Positions 1 through 9,794 are shown, counted from the first letter of the stretch. The stretch is DNA of 33,551 bases from Bacillota bacterium (GCA_021849745.1 JAJZSN010000027.1:1-33551), one strand, 5' to 3'. Numbers and translations are program-made. Notes: generated by a model not told the origin, from the letters alone.

Positions 1-77
1 ATGTAACTATTGTACATGCAACAATGAAGGTAAGGTTAGGATAAAAGCAGAAAAGTAAAATTAAATTCAAAAAACCG

Positions 78-107
78 TTGAGCTACCGCGCAGCGGTTTG
101 GTACAAT
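78..107 (+). promoter_or_regulatory. possible sigma-A promoter of mutS
   Basis: A TTGAGC (78-83) and a TACAAT (102-107) are 18 bases apart, about 30 bases before the mutS start. An AAAACCG/CGGTTT inverted repeat (71-77 and 94-99) overlaps the spacer. Bases 1-70 are AT-rich, and I see no gene in them. This is a weak match to the consensus only. Confidence 0.3.
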
Positions 108-139
108 TATAGTAATTGTGGTTAAGGGAGGAAAAACTC

Positions 140-2812
140 TTGAACGGTCTGACCCCGATGATGCAGCAGTATTTGACCATTAAGCAACAATACCGTGATT
201 GTATCCTCTTTTTCCGTCTGGGGGATTTCTATGAAATGTTTTTTGAGGATGCTGAAGAAGCCTCCGGAGTGCTAGAAATCACCCTCACCGGTCGGGACGG
301 GGGACTGGAGCAGCGAATTCCTATGTGCGGAGTACCCTATCACTCCGCTGATAATTATATTGCCCGCCTGGTGGACAGGGGTTATAAAGTGGCCATCTGT
401 GAACAGGTGGAAGACCCCAGGGAGGCCAAGGGTATTGTCAAAAGGGATGTAGTCCGGGTAATTACTCCGGGAACCATCCTTGATACTAATGTCCTTGATG
501 AAAAACTACATAATTACATCGTTAGTATAACCTGGGGTGAAGGCTATGGTTTGGCTGTGGCTGATGTGACCACCGGGTTTTTTGGCGTTACCCAGTTGAC
601 CGGCCAACGGGCCGAGAGGAGGCTGGTGGATGAGTTGGGTCGCTTGAACCCGGCGGAGATAGTTCTGGACGACCGGCTGGAACAGGAGAATCTGGTACAA
701 TACCTGCGTAGTATGAACAAGGTTGCCCTTTCCTTTTACCCGGCGGCATCATTTAGGGAGCAGACTGCAGTGGAAACTCTGTGCCGCCATTTTGGCACCA
801 GATCTTTGGATGGCTATGGTTGCCGGGAGTATCCTTTGGGTACTTGTGCTGCCGGGGCTTTATTGGATTTTCTCCACACCACCCAGAAAAATGACTTAAA
901 CCATTTGAATAGGCTAAATGTGTATTCCACCAGTAATTTTATGTTTCTAGACAGCGCTACCAGGCGCAACCTGGAGTTAACCCGGACTATCAGAGACGGT
1001 TCCCGGAAAGGGACTTTGTTATGGGTGTTGGATAATACCGTTACCGCCATGGGGGGACGGCTGTTGAAAAACTGGCTGGAGCAACCTCTCATTGAAGCGG
1101 AGGCTATCAGGGGCCGTCTGGAAGCCAACAGTGAACTGGCAGGGGATACCTTACTGCGTACTGAACTGCTGGAAACCATGGAGGAGATTTACGACCTGGA
1201 ACGGTTGGTGGGCCGGGTTGCTTACGGTACTGCCAATGCCCGGGACTTGGTGGCCCTCAAGGTTTCCCTGGCGGCGCTGCCTAAGCTTCAGGCCCTGCTG
1301 ACCAAAACCTCCGGTTTCCTGCTGCAGGCGTTACATAAAGAACTTGACCTCCTGGAGGACATGAAAAACCTTATCCAGGAGGCTATTATAGACGAACCGC
1401 CCTTTTCCATCCGGGAAGGGGGGCTCATCAAGACCGGATTCCATCCAGAAGTTGACCGGCTCAGGTCCGCCACCACCGATGGGAAGCAGTGGATTGCGGC
1501 TCTGGAGGCCAGGGAGCGGGAACGGACGGGGATAAAATCCCTCAAGGTTGGGTATAACAAGGTTTTCGGTTATTACATCGAGGTTACCCGCTCCAACCTG
1601 GGGGCGGTGCCGGACGACTTTATCAGAAAACAAACCTTGGCCAATGCTGAACGTTATATAACCCCGGAACTTAAAGAACAGGAATCGGTGATTCTGGGGG
1701 CTGAGGATAAAATAACCCAACAGGAGTATGAAATCTTCTGCCAGATCAGGGATACAATCAAGGATCAGTCCACCAGAATCCAGCAGACCGCCGGGGTTAT
1801 CGCCAGGGTCGATGCTTTGTGTTCCCTGGCCGAAGCGGCGGTAAGGGGGAATTATACTAAGCCTATTATTACTGATAAGGGCAAGATTGAAATTAAAGAA
1901 GGCCGCCACCCGGTGGTGGAGAAGATGCTCCAGCAGGAATGGTTCATTCCCAATGACACCCTGCTGGATGATGAGGTTAATCGGCTCCTAATCATTACCG
2001 GTCCCAACATGGCGGGGAAGAGCACCTACATGCGGCAGGTGGCCCTCATTACCCTGATGGCTCAGTGTGGCAGTTTTGTCCCGGCCACCGAGGCCGTTAT
2101 CGGGGTGGTAGACCGGATATTTACCCGGGTAGGGGCCTCGGACGACCTGGCCACCGGTCAGTCCACCTTTATGGTGGAAATGAATGAGGTAGCCAATATC
2201 CTCAACAACGCTACCTCCCGGAGTTTGATTATCCTGGATGAAATCGGCCGGGGTACCAGTACCTTTGACGGTCTGTCCATAGCCTGGGCGGTGGCCGAGT
2301 ATATCCATGATCCCAAACGGATTGGTGCTAAGACCCTTTTTGCTACCCATTATCATGAACTGACCGAACTGAGTGAACTTCACTCCGGGGTACAGAATTA
2401 CTCCATTGCGGTCAAGGAAAAAGGGGAAGATATTATTTTCCTGCGAAAAATTATCCCCGGCGGGGCAGATCGTAGTTACGGGATCCAGGTGGCCAGGCTG
2501 GCCGGGCTGCCGCCGGAGGTTATCAAGAGGTCCAAGGAGATTTTGCTTACCCTGGAGGCCCAGGAAAATATGGGCAAAGGCCAGCGGGGCATCGCTTCAG
2601 CCAAGGAAGACTTGGATTGGCCTGTATTGGCTGTCAATGAAACTCCGGCAAGCCCTATAACCGGGGCCGCCCAGTTACAGTTATTCCCTGAGGTGCACCC
2701 TGTCTTAAAGGAACTTGCCGGATTGGCCGTGCTGAATATGACGCCCCTGGAGGCTTTAAACAAGCTATTTGAATTGCAGGACAGATATCTGAAGGATTCA
2801 GGTGAGAGATGA
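140..2812 (+). CDS. mutS: DNA mismatch repair protein MutS
   Basis: MutS recognises mismatches and small loops and, with MutL, starts strand-specific repair. The protein is about 890 aa, normal for bacterial MutS. The N-terminal mismatch-binding motif with Phe-x-Glu is visible (GDFYEMFFEDA, about residues 27-37). The C-terminal ATPase has a Walker A GPNMAGKST starting at residue 621, followed by a DEIGRGTST Walker B/signature segment and an ATHYHEL motif. I place the start at TTG 140 because AAGGGAGG lies 9 bases upstream; an in-frame TTG at 116 would put the ribosome binding site inside the gene. The stop overlaps the next start in an ATGA arrangement. mutL follows two genes later, so both mismatch repair genes sit in one run. 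Confidence 0.97.
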   Translation: MNGLTPMMQQYLTIKQQYRDCILFFRLGDFYEMFFEDAEEASGVLEITLTGRDGGLEQRIPMCGVPYHSADNYIARLVDRGYKVAICEQVEDPREAKGIVKRDVVRVITPGTILDTNVLDEKLHNYIVSITWGEGYGLAVADVTTGFFGVTQLTGQRAERRLVDELGRLNPAEIVLDDRLEQENLVQYLRSMNKVALSFYPAASFREQTAVETLCRHFGTRSLDGYGCREYPLGTCAAGALLDFLHTTQKNDLNHLNRLNVYSTSNFMFLDSATRRNLELTRTIRDGSRKGTLLWVLDNTVTAMGGRLLKNWLEQPLIEAEAIRGRLEANSELAGDTLLRTELLETMEEIYDLERLVGRVAYGTANARDLVALKVSLAALPKLQALLTKTSGFLLQALHKELDLLEDMKNLIQEAIIDEPPFSIREGGLIKTGFHPEVDRLRSATTDGKQWIAALEARERERTGIKSLKVGYNKVFGYYIEVTRSNLGAVPDDFIRKQTLANAERYITPELKEQESVILGAEDKITQQEYEIFCQIRDTIKDQSTRIQQTAGVIARVDALCSLAEAAVRGNYTKPIITDKGKIEIKEGRHPVVEKMLQQEWFIPNDTLLDDEVNRLLIITGPNMAGKSTYMRQVALITLMAQCGSFVPATEAVIGVVDRIFTRVGASDDLATGQSTFMVEMNEVANILNNATSRSLIILDEIGRGTSTFDGLSIAWAVAEYIHDPKRIGAKTLFATHYHELTELSELHSGVQNYSIAVKEKGEDIIFLRKIIPGGADRSYGIQVARLAGLPPEVIKRSKEILLTLEAQENMGKGQRGIASAKEDLDWPVLAVNETPASPITGAAQLQLFPEVHPVLKELAGLAVLNMTPLEALNKLFELQDRYLKDSGER

Positions 2813-4521
2813 TGAAGATTGGCATCGATGTAGGAGGTACGTATACCGACGCTGTTTTGCTGGACGGTTCCAGGCTGGTTGAATGGGCTAAGACACCTAC
2901 TCAACCGGACAACCTTTTAGCCAGTTTGACCGGGGCTCTGGACCAAATTTTGCAGGTCAAGGGGGCCGGTGGGATAACCAGAGTAACTATTTCCACAACC
3001 ATTATTACCAATCTAGTGGTGGAAGAGAAATATGAACCTGTGGCTCTGATACTCATCCCAGGGCCAGGATATAACCCTAAGGCCTGGCGATTGGCACCCG
3101 AAACCAGGATAATTAAGGGGGCAGTGGATTTTCGGGGCAAAATTATCCAGGAAATCATTCAGGACGAGGTTTTGACGGTAATCAAAGATCTGGCTGATAA
3201 AGGATTTTCCAAATTGGCGGTAGTTGGGAAGTTTTCCATTCGCAATCCTATCCTGGAGGAACGGGTCAGGGAAATCATCCTGGGCCGTTATCCTGACTGG
3301 GAGGTGGAATTGGGTCATACCACTGCAGGACACTTGAATTTCCCCCGCCGGGCCGCCACCACCGTGCTTACGGCGGCAACCAAAGCTAAGTATGCCCGGT
3401 TTGTCCGGCAAGTGGAAGACGCGGTCAGGGAGCGTAAGATTAGCGCCCCTATTTATGTATTGAAAGCAGACGGGGGGACGGTACCTCTGGGGAAGTCTGT
3501 CCATCATCCGGTGGATACCATCTTTTCCGGCCCCGCAGCCAGTGTGTTGGGGGCTTTGGCCATGACCGGAGAGCAGGAGACCGGTGTGGTGGTGGATATG
3601 GGTGGAACCACTACCGACCTGGCGTTGATTCTGGCCGGGCAGCCCCTGGTGGCTTCCCAGGGGGCGCCTATTGGGCATTATAAGACCCAGGTCAGAGCCT
3701 TTGCCGTTACTTCTGTGGCCCTGGGGGGCGATAGCGGCCTGAGGGTTGAGGATGGCCAATTAAAGCTGGATTCCCGCCGTTATGGACCGGCGGCCTGTCT
3801 GGGCGGCCCTGGGCCTACTCCTACCGATGCCTTCCGGGTTCTGGCGTTGACTGATATCGGCGACCTATCCCTGGCCCGTGGCAGCATGGCCGAGTTGGGG
3901 GCAGGTCTGGGCCTTACGCCAGAAGAAGCGGCCGAAGAGGTGGCCCAATTGGTTACCTCCCGGATGGTGGAGGTTATTGAGGAAATGTTCAGGGTCTGGC
4001 AAGAGGAACCGGCTTACCGCCTGTGGGAAATCCTTCATAAGGCGGTGGAGCGGCCCCGGAACATCATCGGCGTAGGCGGAGCCGCCGTCATTGTGGACAG
4101 GGTGGCTAAGGCCATGGGTTGCACCGGTTTCCTGCCCCTTCACGGGAGGGTGGCCAATGCAGTGGGGGCAGCTTTGGCGCAGCCCTCGGTGGTAGTTACC
4201 TTAAGGGCCGATTCCCAGAGAGGCTTTTATAACATCGAAGAAGAAGGAATTCAATTGCCCCTCCCTGAGGGCCGGGATTTTAAGCTTGCCGACGGGGTTA
4301 AACTGGCTGAGGAATGGCTGAAGAAACGGGGTCAGGCTCTGGGAGTGGAAGTGGCCCTGGAGGAACGGGAAGTGGTGCGCCAGGAAGTCTTTAATCTGGT
4401 CAGGGGTCATGGTACCGTGGGAAGAATCATCGATATTATTATCCAGACCCCCTGGAAGATAGAAGGCCTTTTAGAACAGCAGACAATGGCTGCGGGACGG
4501 GGAGGGGAGAATCATGAATAA
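2809..4521 (+). CDS. hydantoinase/oxoprolinase family protein (HyuA-like)
   Basis: This 570-aa protein is of the hydantoinase A/5-oxoprolinase family, ATP-dependent amide-ring hydrolases built on the acetate-kinase/Hsp70 fold. The N-terminal nucleotide-binding loop reads GIDVGGTYTDAVLLDG, and a second phosphate-binding loop VDMGGTTTDLALI lies near residues 263-275, as in the family. No HyuB-like partner is next to it, so the substrate cannot be given. It is smaller than the usual HyuA (about 650-700 aa) and belongs to a shorter clostridial form found near mutS/mutL. It starts inside the mutS stop (ATGATG at 2809; 2812 is equally possible) and overlaps the next gene by 8 bases, so translation is probably coupled. 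Confidence 0.85.
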   Translation: MMKIGIDVGGTYTDAVLLDGSRLVEWAKTPTQPDNLLASLTGALDQILQVKGAGGITRVTISTTIITNLVVEEKYEPVALILIPGPGYNPKAWRLAPETRIIKGAVDFRGKIIQEIIQDEVLTVIKDLADKGFSKLAVVGKFSIRNPILEERVREIILGRYPDWEVELGHTTAGHLNFPRRAATTVLTAATKAKYARFVRQVEDAVRERKISAPIYVLKADGGTVPLGKSVHHPVDTIFSGPAASVLGALAMTGEQETGVVVDMGGTTTDLALILAGQPLVASQGAPIGHYKTQVRAFAVTSVALGGDSGLRVEDGQLKLDSRRYGPAACLGGPGPTPTDAFRVLALTDIGDLSLARGSMAELGAGLGLTPEEAAEEVAQLVTSRMVEVIEEMFRVWQEEPAYRLWEILHKAVERPRNIIGVGGAAVIVDRVAKAMGCTGFLPLHGRVANAVGAALAQPSVVVTLRADSQRGFYNIEEEGIQLPLPEGRDFKLADGVKLAEEWLKKRGQALGVEVALEEREVVRQEVFNLVRGHGTVGRIIDIIIQTPWKIEGLLEQQTMAAGRGGENHE

Positions 4522-5863
4522 GCCTACCGGATTGGTATTTTTCCCAGCTTTTGATTGGGCTATTTCCCCCACCCACCCTGAGCGGGAGGAACGGTTGCTC
4601 TATACCAGGGATCAGATTTTCGAAGAAGGAATTCTCGACCTGCCGGAGATTGTGGAATATAAGCCCCGGTTGGCCACGGTAAGGGACGTGGCCCGAATTC
4701 ATACTTGTGTGCCCACGGTGGCTAAGCAGACTACTGAAGCCCACCTGGTAGCGGCAGGGGGTGCCTTGGTCCTGGCCGATGCCCTGATGAAGGGAGAAAT
4801 CCGCAACGGTTTTGCCTTGGTGCGGCCTCCCGGCCACCATGCCATGCGCATGGTCCATGGTAACCGGGGCTTTTGCAATATCAATAACGAGGCCATCATG
4901 GTACAGTACCTGCGACAGAAGTATGGGGTCAAGAGAATTGCCATCGTGGATACCGATGTCCATCACGGAGACGGTACCCAGGAGATTTTCTGGCATGACC
5001 CTGATGTACTCTTTATCTCCTTCCACCAGGATGGACGGACTTTGTATCCTGGTACTGGTTTTATAAATGAAATGGGTGGTCCCAGGGCCTATGGATCCAC
5101 CATTAACATCCCTCTGCCGCCCGAAACGGGAGATGACGGGCTGCTTTATGTCCTGGACAACCTCATCTTGCCGATAATCAGGGAGTTTCAGCCTGACCTC
5201 ATCGTTAATTCCGCCGGGCAGGACAACCATTACACCGACCCATTGGCCAACATGCAGATTACCGCCCAGGGTTATGCCCTGTTGAATAAACTGCTCAAAC
5301 CCCATCTGGCCGTGCTGGAAGGCGGCTATGCGGTGGAAAGCGCATTGCCCTATGTTAACCTGGGCATCATTCTGGCCATGGCCGGCCTTGACTTCTCCCA
5401 TGTGGTTGAGCCCGACAATGATCCCGACCGTTTGGAACAGAAACTGGAGATTACTGAGTATATAAGCAATGTGGTCAATCGCCTCCAGGCCGATTGGCGC
5501 AACCGGGAAAAACTGGCCGACAGACAATTATCTCCCGGACAGGAATTTTATGAGCGTAATAAATCAATCTTTTATGACACTGATTATATTCAGGAAGAAC
5601 AATTGGAACGTTTAAGGATATGTGATCATTGCCCGGGTTATTTCAGTATCGAGACCAAGGCGGGCGGGAATGGGGCCAAGAATTCGGCCCTGGCCATTAC
5701 GGTACCAATCCAGGCCTGTGAGAGGTGTCAACGGGAAGCCCATCAGCTTTACCGGGAGGCCAAGGCCCGCCGGGAGGTAGATTATATTTATCTCCAGGAA
5801 AATGTGGACGACCTGTATCAGGTTTTTGATTGTCATAAAGGTATCGAATCAATACAGGAATAG
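4514..5863 (+). CDS. histone deacetylase family (AcuC/HDAC-like) protein with C-terminal Cys pairs
   Basis: This 449-aa protein has a class II-type deacetylase/amidohydrolase domain of about 300 residues. It shows RPPGHHA, the metal-binding segment DTDVHHGDGTQ, SFHQDGRTLYPGTG and a late LEGGYAVES motif, all typical of zinc-dependent HDAC/AcuC/polyamine deacetylases. After residue about 310 there is an extension with two Cys pairs, C370-x2-C373 and C402-x2-C405, which could form a small zinc ribbon. It overlaps the hyuA-like gene by 8 bases and ends just before mutL, so it is probably co-transcribed with the repair genes. In bacteria these enzymes act on acetyl-lysine or acetyl-polyamine; the actual substrate is unknown. 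Confidence 0.88.
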   Translation: MNKPTGLVFFPAFDWAISPTHPEREERLLYTRDQIFEEGILDLPEIVEYKPRLATVRDVARIHTCVPTVAKQTTEAHLVAAGGALVLADALMKGEIRNGFALVRPPGHHAMRMVHGNRGFCNINNEAIMVQYLRQKYGVKRIAIVDTDVHHGDGTQEIFWHDPDVLFISFHQDGRTLYPGTGFINEMGGPRAYGSTINIPLPPETGDDGLLYVLDNLILPIIREFQPDLIVNSAGQDNHYTDPLANMQITAQGYALLNKLLKPHLAVLEGGYAVESALPYVNLGIILAMAGLDFSHVVEPDNDPDRLEQKLEITEYISNVVNRLQADWRNREKLADRQLSPGQEFYERNKSIFYDTDYIQEEQLERLRICDHCPGYFSIETKAGGNGAKNSALAITVPIQACERCQREAHQLYREAKARREVDYIYLQENVDDLYQVFDCHKGIESIQE

Positions 5864-5866
5864 CGG

Positions 5867-7843
5867 ATGGTGACAGTGATGATAGGCAGGATTAGGGTTC
5901 TTGATGAACATACGGCCAACCAGATTGCTGCCGGGGAAGTGGTGGAACGTCCCGCTTCGGTGGTTAAAGAACTGGTGGAAAACTCCATTGACGCAGGGAG
6001 TACTGCCATTGAAGTGGAGATTCGGGAAGGGGGCCTGGATTATATCCGGGTCAGCGATAACGGGGAGGGGATGGAGGAAGCCGATGCGGTATTGGCTTTT
6101 CAACGCCACGCCACCAGCAAAATCGCCACTCCTCAAGACCTTTATCACATCAATTCTTTGGGGTTCCGGGGCGAGGCTCTGCCCAGTATTGCCGCTATAG
6201 CCAAGGTGGAACTGGTTACCCGGCCCAGGGACAAGGTGGCGGGTATGGAGGTGGTGATTCACGGCGGTCAGGTGGTATCCACCGGAGAGGTGGGTTGTCC
6301 GGCAGGAACACGCTTGGTGGTTAAGGACTTATTTTTCAATACTCCGGCCAGGCGCAAGTTCCTCAAGAGCGGAGTCACCGAGGGAGGGCACATCGGTGAT
6401 ATTATTACCCGGCTAGCCCTGGCCAACCCCGGTATTGCCTTTAAGTTTATTAACAATAGCCGGGTGGCGGTTGCTACACCGGGTACGGGTCAGCTCATGG
6501 ATGTCATTATCAGTATCTATGGGAAGGAACTGGCCAAACAGATGTTACCCCTCCGGGTGGAAGTTAACGGTTCGGTCATCAGTGGCTACATAGCCAAGCC
6601 CGAAGTGAGCAGATCCAACCGTTCTTACCAGACCCTCTTCATCAATGGCCGTTATATCCGCAGCCAGGCTATTAGCGGGGCTGTGACCGAAGGTTATCAT
6701 ACCATGCTGGAGATTGGCCGTCATCCGGTGTTCATTCTGGGCCTGGAAATGGAAACGGCCAAAGTGGATGTTAATGTTCATCCCACTAAGATGGAAGTTC
6801 GCCTGGAGGAGGAAGCCGAGATTAGGGAAAGCCTAGCCAAAGGGGTGGCTGAAACCTTACGAGGCCAAACCCTTATCCCTGCTATTACCCTGGAAAAACC
6901 GGCGGCCCCGGTGGAAAAAGAAGTTTACCGGCAAGAATCCTTGGAGCTGTCCAGGCCAAGGGCGGAAAAATCTTATGCTCCCCAGGAATTTTCCAACCAC
7001 TCCAGGGGAATAATGGTAGCTGAAACGTTTTTGGCGGAAACACCGCCGGTAAAAATTCAGCCCATTGAATCGGCAATATCATATGAAACCCAGCCTACGG
7101 CGGATTGGCAACAACCTCCGACTGTAAAGAATAGTCCTGTGGAAAAGGTTAGCCCATCAGAATTAGTTACCCATGAGGAAAGATTTATACCTATAGGAGG
7201 AGTTACTCCCGTCGGAGATGTTACCCTTATGGAACAGACAATATCCCCACCGCCGGTGAACCCTTTGGAGTACCTGATACCCTTGGGGCAGGTAAATTCT
7301 TCTTATATCGTGGCCACCGGGGAAGATGGCCTGTATATCATTGACCAACACGCCGCCCATGAGCGGATTCTTTACGAGGAATTCATGATGGCGGCCAGCC
7401 AAGAAGAGCCCCCGGTGCAGCAATTACTGATACCCATTACCCTGGAACTCACCCACTTGGAGGCCCAGGTTGTGGTTGATTATATCCTGCTTTTTAGCAG
7501 ATTGGGATTTATTCTGGAACATTTCGGCGGGGATTCCTTTTTGATCAGGGCCGTTCCCCAGGGGTTGACCAAAGGGGACGAAAAACAATTTTTTCTCGAC
7601 CTGTTGGACAAGGTGGCCGAATCAGGCGGCAAATGGAATGCCGCCCTACTTAAAGAACATCTTATCACCACCATGGCCTGCAAAGCCGCCATCAAGGCCA
7701 ATGACCATTTGGCCCAGGCTTTACAGGAGGAGCTCCTTCGGCAGTTAGCCCGTACCGCCAACCCCTATACCTGTCCCCATGGGCGTCCTACCATAACTCA
7801 GTTGACCTTAACGGAACTGGAAAAAAAGTTTAAAAGGGCATAG
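5867..7843 (+). CDS. mutL: DNA mismatch repair protein MutL
   Basis: MutL is the GHKL ATPase that links MutS mismatch recognition to strand incision. The 658-aa protein begins with IRVLDEHTANQIAAGEVVERPASV, followed by ENSIDAG, SDNGEGM and GFRGEAL ATP-lid motifs. A variable Pro/Glu-rich linker spans about residues 340-465. The C-terminal domain carries the endonuclease motif DQHAAHERILYE, plus ACKAAIKAND and CPHGRP. Together these mark a nicking MutL as in Bacillus, not the E. coli type that needs MutH. The start at 5867 has AGGA 7 bases upstream; an in-frame ATG at 5879 is a possible alternative. Confidence 0.97.
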   Translation: MVTVMIGRIRVLDEHTANQIAAGEVVERPASVVKELVENSIDAGSTAIEVEIREGGLDYIRVSDNGEGMEEADAVLAFQRHATSKIATPQDLYHINSLGFRGEALPSIAAIAKVELVTRPRDKVAGMEVVIHGGQVVSTGEVGCPAGTRLVVKDLFFNTPARRKFLKSGVTEGGHIGDIITRLALANPGIAFKFINNSRVAVATPGTGQLMDVIISIYGKELAKQMLPLRVEVNGSVISGYIAKPEVSRSNRSYQTLFINGRYIRSQAISGAVTEGYHTMLEIGRHPVFILGLEMETAKVDVNVHPTKMEVRLEEEAEIRESLAKGVAETLRGQTLIPAITLEKPAAPVEKEVYRQESLELSRPRAEKSYAPQEFSNHSRGIMVAETFLAETPPVKIQPIESAISYETQPTADWQQPPTVKNSPVEKVSPSELVTHEERFIPIGGVTPVGDVTLMEQTISPPPVNPLEYLIPLGQVNSSYIVATGEDGLYIIDQHAAHERILYEEFMMAASQEEPPVQQLLIPITLELTHLEAQVVVDYILLFSRLGFILEHFGGDSFLIRAVPQGLTKGDEKQFFLDLLDKVAESGGKWNAALLKEHLITTMACKAAIKANDHLAQALQEELLRQLARTANPYTCPHGRPTITQLTLTELEKKFKRA

Positions 7844-7855
7844 GAGTACAGCGCC

Positions 7856-8641
7856 ATGGAATATATTATCACTACGGCAGGTAATGGGGGCAGTTGGGAG
7901 GCGGCCCAGGCCCTGGCGGTCCGCCTGGGCAAACCGGCGGTACCCAGGGATAGACGCTCCCTTGCAGCTTTACGGGAAGAATATGAAGTAGAAAACCTGT
8001 TGGTGGTGGGTAGAAACAAAACATCTCTGGTTACCCCTCACGGGGAATATTACTTTCACCCCAGCATGGCCAAACTGCGGATAAAACAATTGGCCCAAGG
8101 GCTGGTCGACCCCATGGTAGAGGCCATGGCTTTGCAGCCCGGCGATAGCGTCCTGGACTGTACCATGGGATTGGCTGCTGATGCCTTGGTAAGCTCTTAT
8201 ATCACAGGTCCTCAAGGCCGGGTGGTCGGACTGGAGGGGGCCGAGGTGTTGGCCGCTTTGGTGGAAAAAGGCCTCCAAACCTACTGCGATACTAATCCTG
8301 ATGTTACTGCGGCGGCCAGGCGCATTGAAGTCAAGGCGGCACACCATCTGGAATACCTTATGGCCTTACCGGAGCAAAGCTTTGATGTGGTTTACTTTGA
8401 CCCCATGTTCCGGCGGCCCCAAACCAGGTCCTCTTCCATGAATCCCCTACGAGGCATCGCCCTAGGCGACCCGATAAGTCCGGAAGCCATCAACCACGCC
8501 CGGCGGGTGGCCCGCAAACGGGTTGTCCTCAAAGAAACCAACGGCAGCCCTGAGTTTAAACGTCTAGGCTTCCCCCAGGTGGAAGGGGGGAAATATAGTT
8601 CGGTGGGGTATGGGGTGTGGCTAATAGCTGGTAGCTGGTAG
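7856..8641 (+). CDS. class I SAM-dependent methyltransferase, RsmJ/YpiP-like
   Basis: This 261-aa protein contains a Rossmann-type methyltransferase domain. The glycine-rich motif I reads VLDCTMGLAADAL, and motif IV is VVYFDPMFRRPQ, resembling the DPMFP motif of RsmJ, which makes m2G1516 in 16S rRNA. Firmicute relatives are annotated YpiP. The N-terminal 80 residues look like a separate small domain. Spacing to mutL is 12 bases with AGGAG. The last codons (IAGSW) and the stop are written in a 7-base repeat that continues beyond the gene, so the natural C-terminus may have been altered by that repeat. The RNA substrate is inferred from the family. Confidence 0.75.
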   Translation: MEYIITTAGNGGSWEAAQALAVRLGKPAVPRDRRSLAALREEYEVENLLVVGRNKTSLVTPHGEYYFHPSMAKLRIKQLAQGLVDPMVEAMALQPGDSVLDCTMGLAADALVSSYITGPQGRVVGLEGAEVLAALVEKGLQTYCDTNPDVTAAARRIEVKAAHHLEYLMALPEQSFDVVYFDPMFRRPQTRSSSMNPLRGIALGDPISPEAINHARRVARKRVVLKETNGSPEFKRLGFPQVEGGKYSSVGYGVWLIAGSW

Positions 8642-8650
8642 CTTATAGCT
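8625..8650. repeat. short tandem repeat TAGCTGG-type, left arm
   Basis: Four 7-base units (TAGCTGG, TAGCTGG, TAGCTTA, TAGCTGT) overlap the 3' end of the methyltransferase gene. They are the reverse complement of the units at 8746-8788 and could pair with them across about 95 AT-rich bases. Confidence 0.8.
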
Positions 8651-8745
8651 GTTTAAGATTGATTTATATGTAATTGTTGAGCTGTCTAATTAGTATTATA
8701 ACTGCTAGGATTATTCAAGGACTTTAATCTAAAGGAGTAATGTTT

Positions 8746-8788
8746 ACAAGCTACAAGCTACAAGCTACAAGCTACCAGCTACCAGCTA
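8746..8788. repeat. short tandem repeat ACAAGCT/ACCAGCT, right arm
   Basis: Four ACAAGCT units are followed by two ACCAGCT units with no spacers, ending directly before the miaA ribosome binding site (TAGGAGGT). The array is complementary to 8625-8650. The bases between the two arms are AT-rich and show no gene. Confidence 0.85.
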
Positions 8789-8802
8789 AATAGGAGGTAT
8801 CC

Positions 8803-9732
8803 ATGCTGCATCCCTTAATCATCATTGTGGGCCCGACGGCTGTGGGGAAGACGGCTGTGGGCATTGAATTAGCTAAACTTATCAAGGGGGAGATAATCTC
8901 CGGTGATTCCATGCAGGTCTATAAATACATGGATATTGGGACGGCTAAGCCTACCATGGAAGAGCGGAAGGGGATACCTCACCATATGATTGATATCCTG
9001 GAACCCGATGAGGATTATAGTGTAGCTGTGTTCCAGAGGAACACAGAACAACTTATCCCGGAGATTGTCGGTCGGGGACGGTTGCCTATTCTGGCTGGGG
9101 GTACCGGATTATATGTCCGGTCGGTAACAGACCGCTATAACTTTACCGAATTCTCCGTTGACCAAGAATACCGTATGGGGCTGGAACAAGAGGCCGGGGA
9201 GAAGGGGAATCAGGTATTGCTTGACCGGTTAAGGGAGGTTGATCCCACTACTGCGGCTAGGCTCCACGTCAACGATTTGCGGCGCATTATTCGGGCCCTG
9301 GAAGTATACCACTTTACCGGGCAGCCCATCTCCAGTTACCAGGACGCCCATGTCAATCCTGAACCCAAGTATAACCTAGCCATGTTCGGCCTGACCATGG
9401 AGCGCCAAGAATTGTACAACCGTATAGACCGCAGAGTTGATTTAATGGTGGAACACGGGCTGGTGGAAGAAGTACGGGAATTACTCAACAGAGGATACTC
9501 ACCAAACTTAACATCCATGCAAGGGTTAGGGTATAAAGAGATTGTTGCGTTTCTGGAAGGCCAATATGACATAGACGAAGCAATTCGCCTCCTGAAACGA
9601 AACACTAGGCATTTTGCCAAACGTCAGCTAACCTGGTTTAGACGGGAGCAAAGAATCCAATGGCTTAATGTTGAAAAATGTTGTAACGTAGCCGAAATTG
9701 CGAACGAAATTGCGGCCCGGATTGAAGGATAA
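8803..9732 (+). CDS. miaA: tRNA dimethylallyltransferase MiaA
   Basis: MiaA transfers the dimethylallyl group to A37 of tRNAs that read codons starting with U. The 309-aa length is normal. The P-loop reads GPTAVGKTAVGIELA, followed by the substrate motif SGDSMQVYKYMDIGTAKPT. GGTGLYVRS and a late LKRNTRHFAKRQLTWFRR segment are also present, all typical of the family. The start has TAGGAGGT 6 bases upstream. hfq follows, as in many bacteria. Confidence 0.97.
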   Translation: MLHPLIIIVGPTAVGKTAVGIELAKLIKGEIISGDSMQVYKYMDIGTAKPTMEERKGIPHHMIDILEPDEDYSVAVFQRNTEQLIPEIVGRGRLPILAGGTGLYVRSVTDRYNFTEFSVDQEYRMGLEQEAGEKGNQVLLDRLREVDPTTAARLHVNDLRRIIRALEVYHFTGQPISSYQDAHVNPEPKYNLAMFGLTMERQELYNRIDRRVDLMVEHGLVEEVRELLNRGYSPNLTSMQGLGYKEIVAFLEGQYDIDEAIRLLKRNTRHFAKRQLTWFRREQRIQWLNVEKCCNVAEIANEIAARIEG

Positions 9733-9794
9733 TTTAGGTAGATGTAGAAGTTTACAAATAAGATAAAGAAATCAGGTAAATTACGGAGGTATCT

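Noticed and set aside
4439..5527. Long minus-strand reading frame of 362 codons
   Set aside because: It is antisense to the deacetylase-family and hyuA-like genes, has no recognisable motifs and reflects high-GC codon bias.
8746..8788. CRISPR-like array
   Set aside because: Units are 7 bases long with no spacers and no cas genes nearby.
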